From Oreocharis arfaki (Eukaryota; Chordata; Aves; Passeriformes; Paramythiidae), in contig VZRR01014165.1 in NCBI GenBank assembly GCA_013398015.1, forward strand, positions 2,775,290-2,839,289: a stretch of DNA of 64,000 bases, written 5' to 3'. Positions 36,501 through 47,370 of this stretch are shown in pieces. The stretch's first letter is position 1. Each line of letters starts with the position of its first letter. The notes under the pieces are model-generated. The model was not told the origin of the DNA and did not search any database. It worked only from the letters and a program-made list of their open reading frames with translations. A program made the position numbers and the translations under genes.

Positions 36501-39500
36501 TGACATGCCCGTCTCAGGGATTCGCTGCACTCTGTGAGTCCCCCCTTCATACTTCAGATGCCTGTAGACATTCTCCCCTGAAATATGAGCAGCAGCATGA
36601 TGCAACCCTCCTGGAGAGACAAACAGCGTGTGACAAATACAGCAGAGAAACACTGCTTTCAATTTCATTGTCTTGGGGGAATCTCTGAAGACGTGCTGTA
36701 CCTATCTCAGCCGGCGTATAGTTCACGATGTCAAAGGTCCAACGTTTGTAGTCAGCATAGTTCTGGTACATCTCAAACATTTCTTTAGTGAACTGCTGGC
36801 AGATGTCCCCTAAAAATAAAAAGGCATTACCACATAAACAGCAGGTTTTAGATTTAGCTGCAACTCTAACCCCAGTCATTAGGCAGGTTAATGCTCGTCT
36901 TTAGAAAGTATTACTTTATGCCAATAAAGTACAAAAAAGGCATTAAGAATAACCCATAAGAGGTTTAATGGAGTTGGATGGAGGTTTGAAGTAATCTTCA
37001 CTGTAGGGGCTTTGCTGACCTCCAGTTGTTCTGCCAGCTGTCACTTCTAATATGACAGGACTTCTATCATATTTTTCCTTTGGCACTAGAAGCTGGAAAA
37101 GCTGGGGAAAAAAAAAAAAAAAAAGAATGCCATTATCTCCTCCATGACCCTGGATCTTCTCTTAATCAAATTTATAGCCAGCCCTCACAATTGCCACAGT
37201 CTGAGCACACTCAGCCACCGGTATCCTTCGGCAAGCTAGTTAAGCAGGACTAAAAACTGTCCAACAACCATTGCAACTCAGTGCAGTCAGTGTGGAAATG
37301 CAACATGCTAGTGCATTCATATGAAAGAGAGCTGAAAATCCAGTCCTGCAAAATCAGGTGCCAGGTCACGCACCCCAGCCCAAGTTGCCTATGAAGACAA
37401 AATTATTAGCTAACCCAGCCAATCTTCACAATAATCTTATTTTTGAGAAAGTCCCATTTCATATTATTTCAGTCTGAACATAGGGATGAGCCCAAACACA
37501 GAGGTCTCCACTGAACCATTTCTACTTCGTTGCTTATATTTTCCCCATTCATGGGGTGCTGTCAGCTGAAGAGGAAATGAAAGACTTCAAGTTCCAATCA
37601 GAAATCTTTCAAGAGTGCATGTTCCACTGCCACAAACAGTTACTAGGATGTCATGTCAAGTCTCAGTAGCATAGACTCACCACATTTTTAATCCCCTTCA
37701 GCATTTGCAGACAGACAAGCAAGCAAGAGAATTGACTCAATTAATCAGCTTCTAAGACACAATTGTCACTAAGAAGCTTACTAATAACTACTGTTGCCAC
37801 TTCTTTTCAGGGAGAATACAGAAGCTGGACTTCTGTTTCATTAAACTCAAGTGTCAGAATATATTGGTATGATCATAAAGGAAAGTTTTTTTGACATCTT
37901 CATTTAACAAAGCTGTAAAATTTTACCTCAGGCTCACCTTTCTGCACAACACATTCATTTTTTTATCCAGGCTTTCCTTCTCTTCCAAAGCAAGCTCTAG
38001 AAGTTGTTTCTCATCTCTGCTGTTTAGCTCTAAATTCCAACAACAGAAATAGATGTTAGCCAGTCTCACCTAGAGCAAATTATAACACAGCTGTCCAAAG
38101 ACATGCACAGCAGCACAGAAAAGTTTCCAGTGTTTTGCCAGCACGAAATACTCAAACAAGAGCAGCCCAAGCCAGGATGCACATTGCTAACTCCATGGTC
38201 ATATCTTCCAGGTGTGCTGGAAGGAGCAGCAGATATTTTACCTGTGATTAGACTGCCCCTTCCCACATTTTAGAGCTTACTAACAAACTAGGACAAGTTC
38301 ACAGAAGCTCCAAGCCTTTTCTGCTGTGGAGGCTCCAGTTTACAGTAACTAAAAGTGATGATCAGTTGGCAATAGATTATACACTAAGTAGAAACCTGGA
38401 AGACAGTTGGAGTCAAGAAGAAAACCTGTCACTGCTAAAACAAAGAGCCACCTCTGCTTTTCATCTTTCTTCCCGCTTTTTTACCACTTTTCTACACATC
38501 AGAAAGCGAAACAATTCAACTCACTGAAATTTAAAAAGCAAGTCTGGTTGAATAAACACATGTTTTTACCATGCCAAGTTGAACTAGATTTAAATTACCA
38601 CTAGACAACTACCAACTCAAATGAGGGAATGGTTGAAGCCAGCTTCGAGCAGCTGGGAGTAAAAATGAGGGAACAAAGCAACAAGAAGGAGGTGAAAACC
38701 TTTTTCCTTGTGGCCAGCACGAAGACCACCATAGGTTTGTCTCAGATACAGCATAAAACTGGACTCTCAAACACTTCTGGCTGGTCCAAAAAGTATGTTG
38801 CTTGATCAGTTAGGTAAACAGTATCAAATTAACTACTGTCAACAGCAGTGAGAGATGGTCTGGGGGTGACCAATGAGCCTAAGGTTCAAAGGATTGGTAT
38901 CCCGTTCCTACCTCCCTGCAAAACAGAATTCATTTAACCTGCCTCGTGACTCCCATCACCAGAGGGAAACTGGGAAATATTTTTCTGCTTCACTGAGTGT
39001 TGCAAATATAAAATCCTACATCAATTGTCAGGAATTCAGGTACTAGAGAGAAGAGGGTCAGTTAGGGAGCTAAGTGGAAAACAATGAGCAGCCAAATGAA
39101 GGGGACATCTGTGTTTTAACTTGGCCACAGGATATGCGGTACAGACAGAATAATTTGGCTCCATTTAATTAATTTGTTGGCTGTACGTTTTACCATTCTT
39201 TTCCCTTCTTTCAACTAGAACTCACTCCATCCCTCCACATCAAAATTTATGGAATTAGAAAAATTCTTCATTATATTCACTTGATCCGAAAATAGCCTTT
39301 CTAAGTTGAAATATGAATTTTCCAGAGTTTTCTTTATACTTTTTAATTATTTCAAGAACATTTCTTTTTCAGCATTAAATTTTTGTACCTTGTCTCCTTC
39401 ACTCTTTCTCCTCTTTTCTCCAGTGAAGAGAATTAGAGAGGGTTGAGGATTAAAATATTTTAAATAACCATTTTTTCCCCAAAAGCATAAACATCTATTT

Positions 39501-40984
39501 ATTATTAAAACTAAAGAATACAAATGTTTTCTACCTGTCTAAATAAGCTACATTTAAATCTTTATTTCAGTATGGCTCTTACTGTTTTGTCCAGATTCCT
39601 TGGCTCTCTCTCTGAAAAGCTCTTATGAACTTTTGTCCTCCTCCATTTACACTGTGGGGTACCGATGTCTCCTGTCCTTTGATTTTCACCTCCTTCGCTG
39701 CTTTAATGCAAACCCCATTCTCTCCAGGTCAGTGTTTCCCTCTCTTGGCTCAATACTTACCACTGTAGCAGAGTGGATGCCATTTTTTCCTTCCTAATGT
39801 GTGCACCTCCACACACTCATCACAATGCTGGGGTTTTTTTCCCAAATGTTGCACCATTACCTATTTTATACATGTTTTTATTCCCCTTGTACTTTCTTAC
39901 TCCCAAATCGTACAAAAACCAGCAACAATCTTGAATTCCTTTTTACCTCAACTCCTACTATAGCAGACTACTGAAAAACAGCAGCTTCTTAAACAACCAT
40001 CAGTTTTTATTCCTTAAAGGACTCTCCAAATATTTTCAAAGAAATATTAGCTTTCGCCATTTAAATTTGAAGCTGACAACTCAGAGCCTAATGAAAGTTC
40101 ATGTCATTTGCTCAATAAATGTCACTGAACTGGTTAGATGGAATCCCATTTTAAATAACACAGCTGAGGTCTATCAAAGGTTTTAGGCTCACAAATTTTT
40201 TTTCTTCAGCTCGAAGTGCTCTCAGTTCTACCAAAAAATAACCTCTAAACAAATGCTTCTCAACTATTTCTGTTAGATGGCTATCCCTGAGGTTCCAGAC
40301 AATCCCTACTCTCCCAAAATTACCATATTAAGACCTCAAACTAAAGTGAGGTGAGGTGAAAAACAGAAGGATGTGACTGGAAGCAGAAAGCCCTCACAGG
40401 ACGCAAGCTCCCGGGAGCAGGGAGGACCAGGGAGTGTTCCAGGGCTGGCTGAACTTACTCACAAGCTTCCCTCAAAGGCTGGGCAATGAAATTTATGACA
40501 AGCACAGCTGCTGTTCTGATGCAAGCAAGTAGATGTGTTTTCCTTTACCTGTGCACATTGCTTCTAACTCCTGAACTTCTCTTTCAGTCTCTTTGACTTC
40601 TTGAAACGCAGCTGCAATGGGGGACAGATCGGCACATCTTCTCCTCAGGGTCCTTTGCTCAAAGTCATTTAATGAGTCTGCACTTAACAGATGACTAACC
40701 TGCTGGTATTCCTTGCTTAGAGTCTCCAGATACTTCTGCACAGCCTCATGTTTCCACAAAGCTCGAGAATCTTGATGGTTTTTCCTGTGCCAACTGTTAA
40801 AAGACAGAGTCAATCTGGCTGTGTCCAGTAAAGGCTTTGGCCTCCAAAATCCATGGTTGTGCAGCCCCACCACACAGCCTATCTTCTTCGCAACAGGAGG
40901 GAGAAGAGAGCTGTCAAGTTGGCTGCGACAGTAGCAATTGGCAAGCAGGCTCTTGAAAAGACAGACCTTTTGGAAAGGTTTCAT
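30420..40984 (-). CDS. MTRF1: MTRF1, mitochondrial class I peptide chain release factor; 9 coding exons, 454 aa
   Basis: Minus-strand exons in order: 40984-40549, 38029-37938, 37101-37020, 36809-36702, 36610-36438, 35293-35176, 34020-33884, 32266-32168, 30539-30420. They join to 1365 nt without a break. Seen: a basic N-terminus (MKPFQKVCLFKSLLANCYCR) suited to mitochondrial import, a coiled-coil-like domain 1 (about 90-180), the AGRTTGGDICQQF segment (199 on), the decoding loop PETGMSSRMQRIHTGTM (271-287), and the catalytic GGQ at 318-320 (genomic 35233-35225) in RARGAGGQHVNKTDSAVR. The inserted RT (200-201) and the longer decoding loop identify mtRF1 rather than its paralogue MTRF1L. Family knowledge: GGQ triggers peptidyl-tRNA hydrolysis on the mitoribosome, and mammalian mtRF1 acts at the AGA/AGG end of COX1. 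Human is 445 aa. The start aligns with the human start. Confidence 0.96.
31213..31241. repeat. Perfect inverted repeat, 11-bp arms, 7-nt loop
   Basis: GGGGGTTTTTT (31213-31223) faces AAAAAACCCCC (31231-31241) around the loop CCACTGT. It lies 8 bp from the CR1 tail. Confidence 0.9.
31249..31640 (-). mobile_element. CR1 LINE 3' fragment, about 390 bp
   Basis: Read on the plus strand it begins AGAATCATAGAATGGCCTGG, then GGTTGGAAGGGACC, TCCAACCCCCCCCTGCC and CACTGGGCAACCTGGTCCAG, which is the reverse complement of an avian CR1 3' end. Well preserved, so relatively young. Confidence 0.95.
32168..32266 (-). CDS. MTRF1: MTRF1 exon 9
   Basis: 99 bp encoding LGTRAQSERIRTYNFTQDRV then TDHRISYDARNIK, the conserved R-S-E-K/R-I-R-T-Y-N motif of class I release factors. 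Acceptor GCTGAAG, donor GTAAGG. Confidence 0.96.
32267..33883 (-). other. MTRF1 intron 8 with G-run cluster
   Basis: Contains a run of closely spaced G tracts on the plus strand at 32578-32615. Otherwise no recognisable element. Confidence 0.85.
33884..34020 (-). CDS. MTRF1: MTRF1 exon 8
   Basis: 137 bp encoding LAVECQQERSQQMNKEIALR and the following helix (LYQQVLEKQLSEEQSARKLQ). Acceptor CTGTGAAG, donor GTGAGG. Confidence 0.95.
34021..35175 (-). other. MTRF1 intron 7
   Basis: No recognisable element. Confidence 0.9.
35176..35293 (-). CDS. MTRF1: MTRF1 exon 7 (catalytic GGQ)
   Basis: 118 bp encoding VDVKVDPKDLRIDTFRARG, then AGGQHVNKTDSAVRVVHLPT. The GGQ codons lie at 35233-35225. Donor GTAAGT. 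Confidence 0.96.
35294..36437 (-). other. MTRF1 intron 6
   Basis: No recognisable element. Confidence 0.9.
36438..36610 (-). CDS. MTRF1: MTRF1 exon 6 (decoding loop)
   Basis: 173 bp starting GLHHAAAHISGENVYRHLKY and containing PETGMSSRMQRIHTGTM, the codon-recognition loop of the mtRF1 type, and ending VLPQPEE. Acceptor TCTCTCCAG, donor GTAAAC. Confidence 0.95.
36702..36809 (-). CDS. MTRF1: MTRF1 exon 5
   Basis: 108 bp encoding DICQQFTKEMFEMYQNYADY then KRWTFDIVNYTPAEI. Donor GTACAG; the next intron is only 91 bp. Confidence 0.95.
37020..37101 (-). CDS. MTRF1: MTRF1 exon 4
   Basis: 82 bp encoding LFQLLVPKEKYDRSPVILEV then TAGRTTGG. The acceptor follows an exceptional 17-T tract (minus strand, 37124-37108). 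The donor is GTCAGC, a weak match; frame and homology nevertheless fix it. Confidence 0.93.
37102..37937 (-). other. MTRF1 intron 3
   Basis: Ends (in transcript sense) in the 17-T tract at 37108-37124. Nothing else recognised. Confidence 0.9.
37938..38029 (-). CDS. MTRF1: MTRF1 exon 3
   Basis: 92 bp encoding LNSRDEKQLLELALEEKESL and DKKMNVLCRK, the end of the domain 1 helices. Acceptor GAATTTAG, donor GTGAGC. Confidence 0.94.
38030..40548 (-). other. MTRF1 intron 2
   Basis: AT-rich with pyrimidine-rich patches; no repeat family or exon recognised. Confidence 0.9.
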
Positions 40985-41007
40985 TTTGTTTCTTATTTTT
41001 CCACCAC
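40549..41007 (-). CDS. MTRF1: MTRF1 exon 2 (start codon at 40984-40982)
   Basis: Acceptor CAG at 41010-41008 and donor GTAAAG from 40548. Coding part 436 bp, residues 1-145 plus one base. Contains the transit-peptide region and the first part of domain 1 (WKHEAVQKYLETLSKEYQ), matching human WKHKALQKYMENLSKEYQ. The start has A at -3. Confidence 0.95.
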
Positions 41008-42016
41008 CTGAAATTAAAAGTACACAGTGCATGGGCCAGTGTTACTATCTAGAAAAAGAAAACAATCTATTAAAAAAACCCACAACAACAAACACAAGGA
41101 CTGCATCAAGCCCATATCCCGGTTTTGATTACACCAACACAAAAGCAACTGTCATGGACAGAACTATTCCTGTTTTAGTCCTGGTTTAAACCAAAAGCTT
41201 TTATCACCCCCACTGTACTGACTGAGGGCTGGAAAAAGTCTTTTCTCTCACCTCTTCAAACAGTTTATTTATACTATGGAAAAGCTCCTGTAGATGAGGC
41301 TTTGCTGACAACAGCTTCATTTTGCCATATGTCTCATTGGAAAAATCCAACCATTTCATGCCTTACTGGTGAAAGAAAAATGTTGCTGAGAAGAAAAACC
41401 AATACTAGAGGTAAAGAATTCTAGACAGAGAATGTATGAAATGTCCAGAATTATGTGCGAAATTATATCCACTACCATAAAAGGAGGACATTAGTAGATG
41501 ACCACACAACAGATCAGTCAACAGGACTGCAATGCACTTGCAAAAAATCACTCACTCATATATGCAGAAGACAGGGGAGCTGCTTAACGTGCTTTATGTT
41601 CCCTGTATACTACTTACCCTGTTATATTCACACTTAAGCAACATAATATTTTCCAACCAAAAAGTGAGTAAGAAGCAGGTACTCTGAAATACAACTCCCA
41701 TATTTTTCTGAGACACTTGGCCTACAGTTTTATAAGACCCAGGCTTCCCTTAGCATTACTCCTGCTCTGTGAAAGACCATTTCCTCTTCATTTTATATCA
41801 TCAACATCGCAAACTACGTTATGAATTACTACCGTGCTCTAAAATTTTATATTGGAGCGCAAGGCTCTGCCAGGAAGGCTAAATTGAAATGATGCTTATT
41901 CGAGGACTACTCACACAGAAAAGGTTTAACAACCGAAGAAGCACTCCCAAGTAACCCTGTCAGTGCCACGGTCCCATCTGCTCACTGATTTGTACAAAAA
42001 GTGGATTCTGAGAAAA

Positions 42017-42128
42017 TAAGAGCATGAACCTTTCTGCAACAAGGTCTCCTGGAAACACACATTTCAGTTTCCTAAGAGCATGAACCTTTCTGCAACAAGG
42101 TCTCCTGGAAACACACATTTCAGTTTCC
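42017..42128. repeat. Exact tandem duplication, 56 bp x 2
   Basis: The unit beginning TAAGAGCATGAACCTTTCTG and ending CAGTTTCC occurs at 42017-42072 and again, base for base, at 42073-42128. Confidence 0.97.
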
Positions 42129-43508
42129 TAACACAATTATTTTTGACTCATCAGTGATAAGACCTGTGCATCTTCATGCATTTTATTAACAAATTCCTGT
42201 GACACTCTAACTGCTCAACTCACCCATTATTCTCACTTATTTACTTTCATCCATTTGTCCGCATTGAAGAAAGAGCAATACGCAGTACAACCAGAAGTAC
42301 TGCACCTTGCTTGTCTGAATGCCTGTTTCACTACCTACAGAACGAGGCAAGGACCTTTATTCTACTTCTGCACCCTTCCAGATTCGCCAGCCAGCAGGTG
42401 CCATCGAATCCACAGCAGCAATTTCAAGACTGCTTTAATGCAAAGAAAGCAAATTATACCCCTCATGGATTGCTCTAGTGAGTAAAACCAGCTAGAAGAG
42501 AGGGATCCCGTTCCCTTCACCAAGAACACAGCAAAAGGCACAAATCATGCTCATCATCTATGATCCTGGATTTAGTTGCTCAGGGGCATGAACGGACTCA
42601 GTTCCAAAAGACCTAATTCTGCTGATGAATATGGACATGCTCCAGATCACCATGGCCCATTGTTGTTTGGCTAAGTGCTAACTATCATCAACTTCATCTA
42701 AAAATATTAATGTTATCTTTTATTTTAATTAATTCATTAAACATATTAATTATAATCATCTAGCTAATTTTTAGCGGTGTAGTTAAGAAGCAATGCACTC
42801 AAATAATAACAAATTTGTGGCACTGCTTTGCCCGAGCTCTCAGAAATAAAATTCTTGGGTTTAAATGCCAAAAAAAAAAGAGTAATGAAATAACACAGAC
42901 CTTCAAGGAAGTCAGAAGTTTCAAAATAATTTTGCTATTAAAATTCGAAATATCAAAATATCAAAAAAGGTATCTCCTTCTCAGAGAGGGGTTGCTGCAT
43001 CACATTTACTCAAAAATAAGCACACATAAAACTTTTACAGAGCTATGAGCATTAGATGACCTATTAAATGAGCTCCAAACCAGATTTTAATAACTTTTTA
43101 ATGTGATTAAAATTACCTCGTGCACATCACAAATCAAAACCAGTAAGCGAAAGTGACAACTGTAACAGTCCCAGTAAAATAATAATTAAAACAAATAATT
43201 TCAAGATAGAAAGAGTTCTCAATCTCGCGAACACTTTCAGAGGTGATAAAAACCATTTCCAACAACCGAAGACGCCACCGGCGCCATGCAGCAGCACTCA
43301 GGCACACTCGAATCTGCAGGCACACGGCAGGAGGAGGTACCTCAGCGCACACTGACTGGGTCAGGAACAGCTCGAGGCCGCACTCCGGGAGCACCTCCCA
43401 CACATCTCTGCCTCCCACCGCGGCTACCCCGGGCAGAGGCCCCGACAGCCGCGCAGGAAGCGCCCCGACAGCCCGGCCCCGCCGCGGGACTCACGGGCGG
43501 ACGGGGAA

Positions 43509-43606
43509 GGCAGGAGCCGGCAGGGAGAAGAGGCAGGAGAGGGCAAGGAGAGGCAGGAGCGGGCAGGGAGAGGAGACAGGAACGGGCAGGGAGAGGCAGG
43601 AGCACC
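43509..43606. repeat. Purine-rich minisatellite, alternating 23/20-bp units
   Basis: Units of the type GGCAGGAGCGGGCAGGGAGA start at 43509, 43532, 43552, 43575 and 43595, so spacings alternate 23, 20, 23, 20 (higher-order period 43). It lies inside the MTRF1 CpG island, just downstream of the predicted exon 1 donor. Confidence 0.8.
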
Positions 43607-43660
43607 GGCGGGGCGGGGGGCTGCGCTCCCCGGTACCCGCGGACGGGCTCCGGCACTCAC

Positions 43661-43735
43661 CGTCCGCAGCCCCGAGCGCCGCACGGATCCCGCCCCGGCA
43701 CGCGGGGCCATGGCAGACGGGAAGTGGAGCGGGCG
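43661..43735 (-). other. MTRF1: Predicted non-coding exon 1 of MTRF1
   Basis: In the CpG island, the minus strand carries a strong donor (GCGGACG|GTGAGTGCC, intron from 43660), and exon 2 has a clear acceptor (TTTAATTTCAG, ending at 41008). The upstream limit is arbitrary. It contains an ATG in near-ideal context (GCCATGG, ATG at 43711-43709), which would open a 21-codon upstream frame. Other non-coding exons may exist in the 2.65 kb between. Confidence 0.5.
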
Positions 43736-43744
43736 AACTCCCAG

Positions 43745-43756
43745 TCCCAGCATGCC
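43745..43756 (+). promoter_or_regulatory. ZNF143-type element TCCCAGCATGCC
   Basis: Matches the conserved TCCCAGCATGC core of a common vertebrate core-promoter motif bound by ZNF143 and associated factors. Position just upstream of the predicted MTRF1 exon 1 fits this role. Confidence 0.45.
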
Positions 43757-43810
43757 TGCGGGAAAACGCGCTTCTCGTCTTTCCGCCGCTACCGGCAAGG
43801 CGCGGCAGCA

Positions 43811-46800
43811 AAGGCAGCCTCTGCCTTTCAAATCTGGTTAGTAAAAGATTAATTTCAGAGAAGTCTGGATGAAGTAACATTAAGTTCCACTTTCTGTCAA
43901 AGCTCACTATTCAATTCCATTTAAAAGGAGTTATTACTGTGCTACTAAATGCAAACAAAATATTAACAAACATTACCATTCTGATTATGACTATGCTAGT
44001 TAACTGCAGCTTCCTCATAAAGTATGCTTCAAAACATACTGTGTATTTGGACATTTTAAAAGATATTATTAAACATTATACCACTACTTCCACAATTAAA
44101 ATTTTTAAAATACTTAAGTAATGTTTTCTTATACATATGATCGCCAAAAAAACCTTTCTTCCCAGCTACTGTCATTCTACATTTAAAAAAAAAAAAAAAA
44201 AAAAGGTAAAACTTTGGTATTTGGCACGTAAAACATCACTGGGATTTGGTGTGGTAAATATTCCAAAAGACTGAAAACTGGACCGATTGATGGGTAGGAT
44301 TCAGATCAAACCTCAGTGCCTGAATGACAACTAACTGCTTGTTTGGACCTGAGGACAGCTTCTGGCTCTGCTCCGCCCGTGGGGACAGGAGGCAAGGCAG
44401 ACAGATGGAAAACCATTTCCAGAGAACAGGACCCAGCCCAGAGCTGGTCCAATCTACAAAAGGATGACAGCAAAGAGCACCATGAAAGCTCCAAGGTGCT
44501 TCCCCAGGCCTGAGCCCGCAATGACGTGCCATGAGAGATGCAAACAAGCCAGACACCACTCCCACTGTACCTCGCTCTTCTTCCACTCTGACTTTTGGGG
44601 CTCAGTGAAATTAAATAATAAAATTACACTTGCATTGGTACTCTAAATATGCAATTTGATACTTAAAAGTCTTGGGAAGGTAATCTCTGGGAGGACAACC
44701 AAGAACCTAATAAGAACATGAAACTGCAAGGAGACCACATGCTCCAAAATTGGTTTTAAAAGAAGGCAGGCCAAGGAAAATCAAATCAGTTCCTACTCCA
44801 GCCAGCAATGGTTCTTGCATTAAATCCTCTGATTAAACATGATCATGGTTCAGTTTTTATTATGCCTTGTGGGTGAATGTTTAAACTTAAGTGTGAAAAC
44901 AGAGACTGTAACAAAGTCCTGCTCCCTCCCTACCATGCAGCAAAGCATGAAGGGGCCACACAGCCAAGACAAGGGCTATACTCTGTGCGATCAGCAGGGT
45001 TGCCAGGGACTATCCACCACAGGACCTGTCCATGCATCTCATTTTCAAAACCTGTAAGATACACTCTTTCCCAGAGTTTATCATGTGCTTTTAGACTCCG
45101 ATATGGAACTGAGTATGAAGGATGTGAAATCTCATTGCTGTCTGTGCTTCCACCCCTCCTACAGTTTGTTAAAACCTGCATGGCTGAAGCAGCAGCTGCT
45201 GATGGAGCTGGTGAGGACCAGGGGTTCTGGGGCACAGGCTATTTGGGGCAGAGTGCCACCACCTTCCTCAGCTGCCAGAGCAGCCTGCAGTGACATTGGG
45301 TGCAGAAGGGAAGAGTGACAGCAGAAAGACAGCTGGGCTCCCAGGCTTCGGGATAGATGTGGTGGGCTTGTACTTTAAAACCTGGCACTCCCAACCTGCC
45401 AATTTAGACACTGGAGGCAAAGGGATGGCTCATCAGACAGAACAGGCTCTAGGCCTTCCAACATGCTTGGCTCGAAGGCAGGTCTGTGCCCACGCGGGGG
45501 CCCTTTTTCACCCAGGGGTCCCTAACTGGGTTTAGTGGTGCGCGAGCATCTCACCACAGCTTCACAGGAACCGACACACACGGCAAAAATAGCAAACTTG
45601 TTACAATGTATGTATGTAACACTTTCATACATTCCCTTTCAGCCAAACAGCTCAGACGTCTGAATTCTCTCTGTTTGAAAGAGAAAATGGGTGACAGAAT
45701 CATACACGTCTTGAATGCAGTCCTGGTTATTAACAAAGCCTGTAGATAGAGCTTTGTTTTGCCCAACACAGTGGGATTAAATGACAAGAAGTTTTCTTGA
45801 CTGTGCTCCCAAACCTCACTTTCAGTTGGAGCTCTGCCTTCCCACAAAGTTCATTTCTTTGTTTATTCTCTCTCAGCTAGCCTACAAACGTTTCTTTTAC
45901 TGCCTCCCTGCTTTCCTTTTCTTGCTGCTTTTAACACTGACTTGTAATATGGACACATCTAGATGCAAATTGAACCCCTGCCTCTAATTTGCAATTTGCC
46001 TATTTTCAGACAGCATTCTTTCCAGTGTTTGGACTACCAGGAAACAGAGACCTTTAGCTGACAAGAACAGCCTTACTGCTTCAGACCAAAGGTCCACCTA
46101 GCACAATATTTGTCTGACCCTTCTCCATGATGCATTTGTTTATCATTCAACCCAAACAGAGGTATAACGCGTCTTTTGGTAAGACAGAAACTAGGGTTCA
46201 TGGAATCAAGGCTTCAGCTGGTTGTAAAAAGTGCTGAAGACATGCCATGGTACAAATAGGCTCTGAAAATGATGCTGCAGGCGAAGCTAAGGCTGCCAAC
46301 CCTGACAATAATACCCCCGCTTTGTAAAAGTCAGATACACAACACAGCACTACTACAGCATATAGCAGAAAAAACAGTGACTCGGGTACTGTGTGTGGAA
46401 AACACACATACTTGTGATCAGTGACCCAGGTGACCGACATAATTAGAAGCAAGCCAGAACAAAACAGTGACAAATAAACACTGCTGAGATATTCCTTATT
46501 ACAAACCATACATCTAGACAGATTAATGAAACACTACAGAAACCAACAACCATTCACAAAAAGTGTCCATAAGCTGATGGCTCAGCTATAAAGAACTATA
46601 TGAAAGCATATACTTTATGTTCTCCTCATCTTTGCTATTTTTGTCTCAGAAGGCTTCCTAAACATACCACTTTTTTTTTTTTTTTTCCTAATTAGAAGTT
46701 AGGCTGACATCCAGGTTACTCTCTTCCAAGAAATTGTCCACTTTCTTGTTCCTTCTGTTAGCCGGAAAGGAAAGCAGCTATCGTGTCATCAGCTTCAGTA

Positions 46801-47370
46801 AGGCTTGTGTCAAGCCAAGGACATGGTGCTTGGGATCTTCAGTCTCATAGCCATCTACTTACCGAGTACCAAATAGAATATATTAAATACACAGATTTTC
46901 TAATTGGCTCTTGTGAGTTACTGTTTGACACACACTTGCGTTACTAAGGGATATCTATCACGTTCATCATCTGCAACTGTAGGTGGGTAACCATACTATT
47001 ACAGAACTAAGATACTTTGAAATAAGCGCCAAAATATAATTAATATTTTTAAAAGTTAATTACGTAAACAGATTTTAATTGAAGTCGCCTAGTTTATTTT
47101 CCCTGTAAGATGGTCTTTTTAGTTGGTTGTAACCTTGACAGTTTAACAAGTTTTCCTTCTATGTAATGCCCCGGGCCATGTAGTTTTACTGTTCCCGGTT
47201 GTTGGTGGTTTTGGTTATGTTTCGTTTTTAAGAACGTTTTTTGCGAATAACAGGAAAAAAAAATATAGGACCTTAGACCTCCTTTGGTGAAGGAGCCAAG
47301 CGATGAATAAACGCCGCTGTTCTGTAGGCGCACGATGGTGCCGGGAAGTTTTACATAACCAACTGCTGAA
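43811..47370. other. Region between the divergent MTRF1 and NAA16 promoters; no gene seen
   Basis: Contains homopolymers (A tract at about 44184-44203, T tract at about 46671-46686). Open frames reach about 138 codons (44877-45293, plus) without recognisable homology or splice support. I call nothing here. Confidence 0.75.

Larger units (their letters stand above)
41008..43660 (-). other. MTRF1 intron 1
   Basis: Contains the exact 56-bp tandem duplication (42017-42128) and, at its start, the GC-rich island with a purine-rich minisatellite (43509-43606). No coding exon seen; further non-coding leader exons cannot be excluded. Confidence 0.75.
43260..43810 (-). promoter_or_regulatory. MTRF1: CpG-island promoter of MTRF1
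   Basis: GC-rich, CpG-dense block ending in a strong minus-strand donor at 43660. A TCCCAGCATGCC element at 43745-43756 matches the core of the ZNF143-type promoter motif, and GGGAAGTG at 43720 resembles an ETS site. No TATA box is seen. Long open frames on both strands here are composition effects. Confidence 0.75.

Noticed and set aside
40985..41032. An MTRF1 start at the upstream in-frame ATG (41032)
   Set aside because: That ATG lies in the intron, before the acceptor at 41008. The ATG at 40984 is the first in-frame one in the exon and aligns with the human start.
43243..43872. Open frames of up to 209 codons on both strands in the MTRF1 island
   Set aside because: Low-complexity Arg/Gly/Pro translations in GC-rich and minisatellite DNA; no recognisable domain.
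44877..45293. 138-codon open frame on the plus strand
   Set aside because: No homology that I recognise, no promoter or splice context, and overlapping open frames on the other strand.
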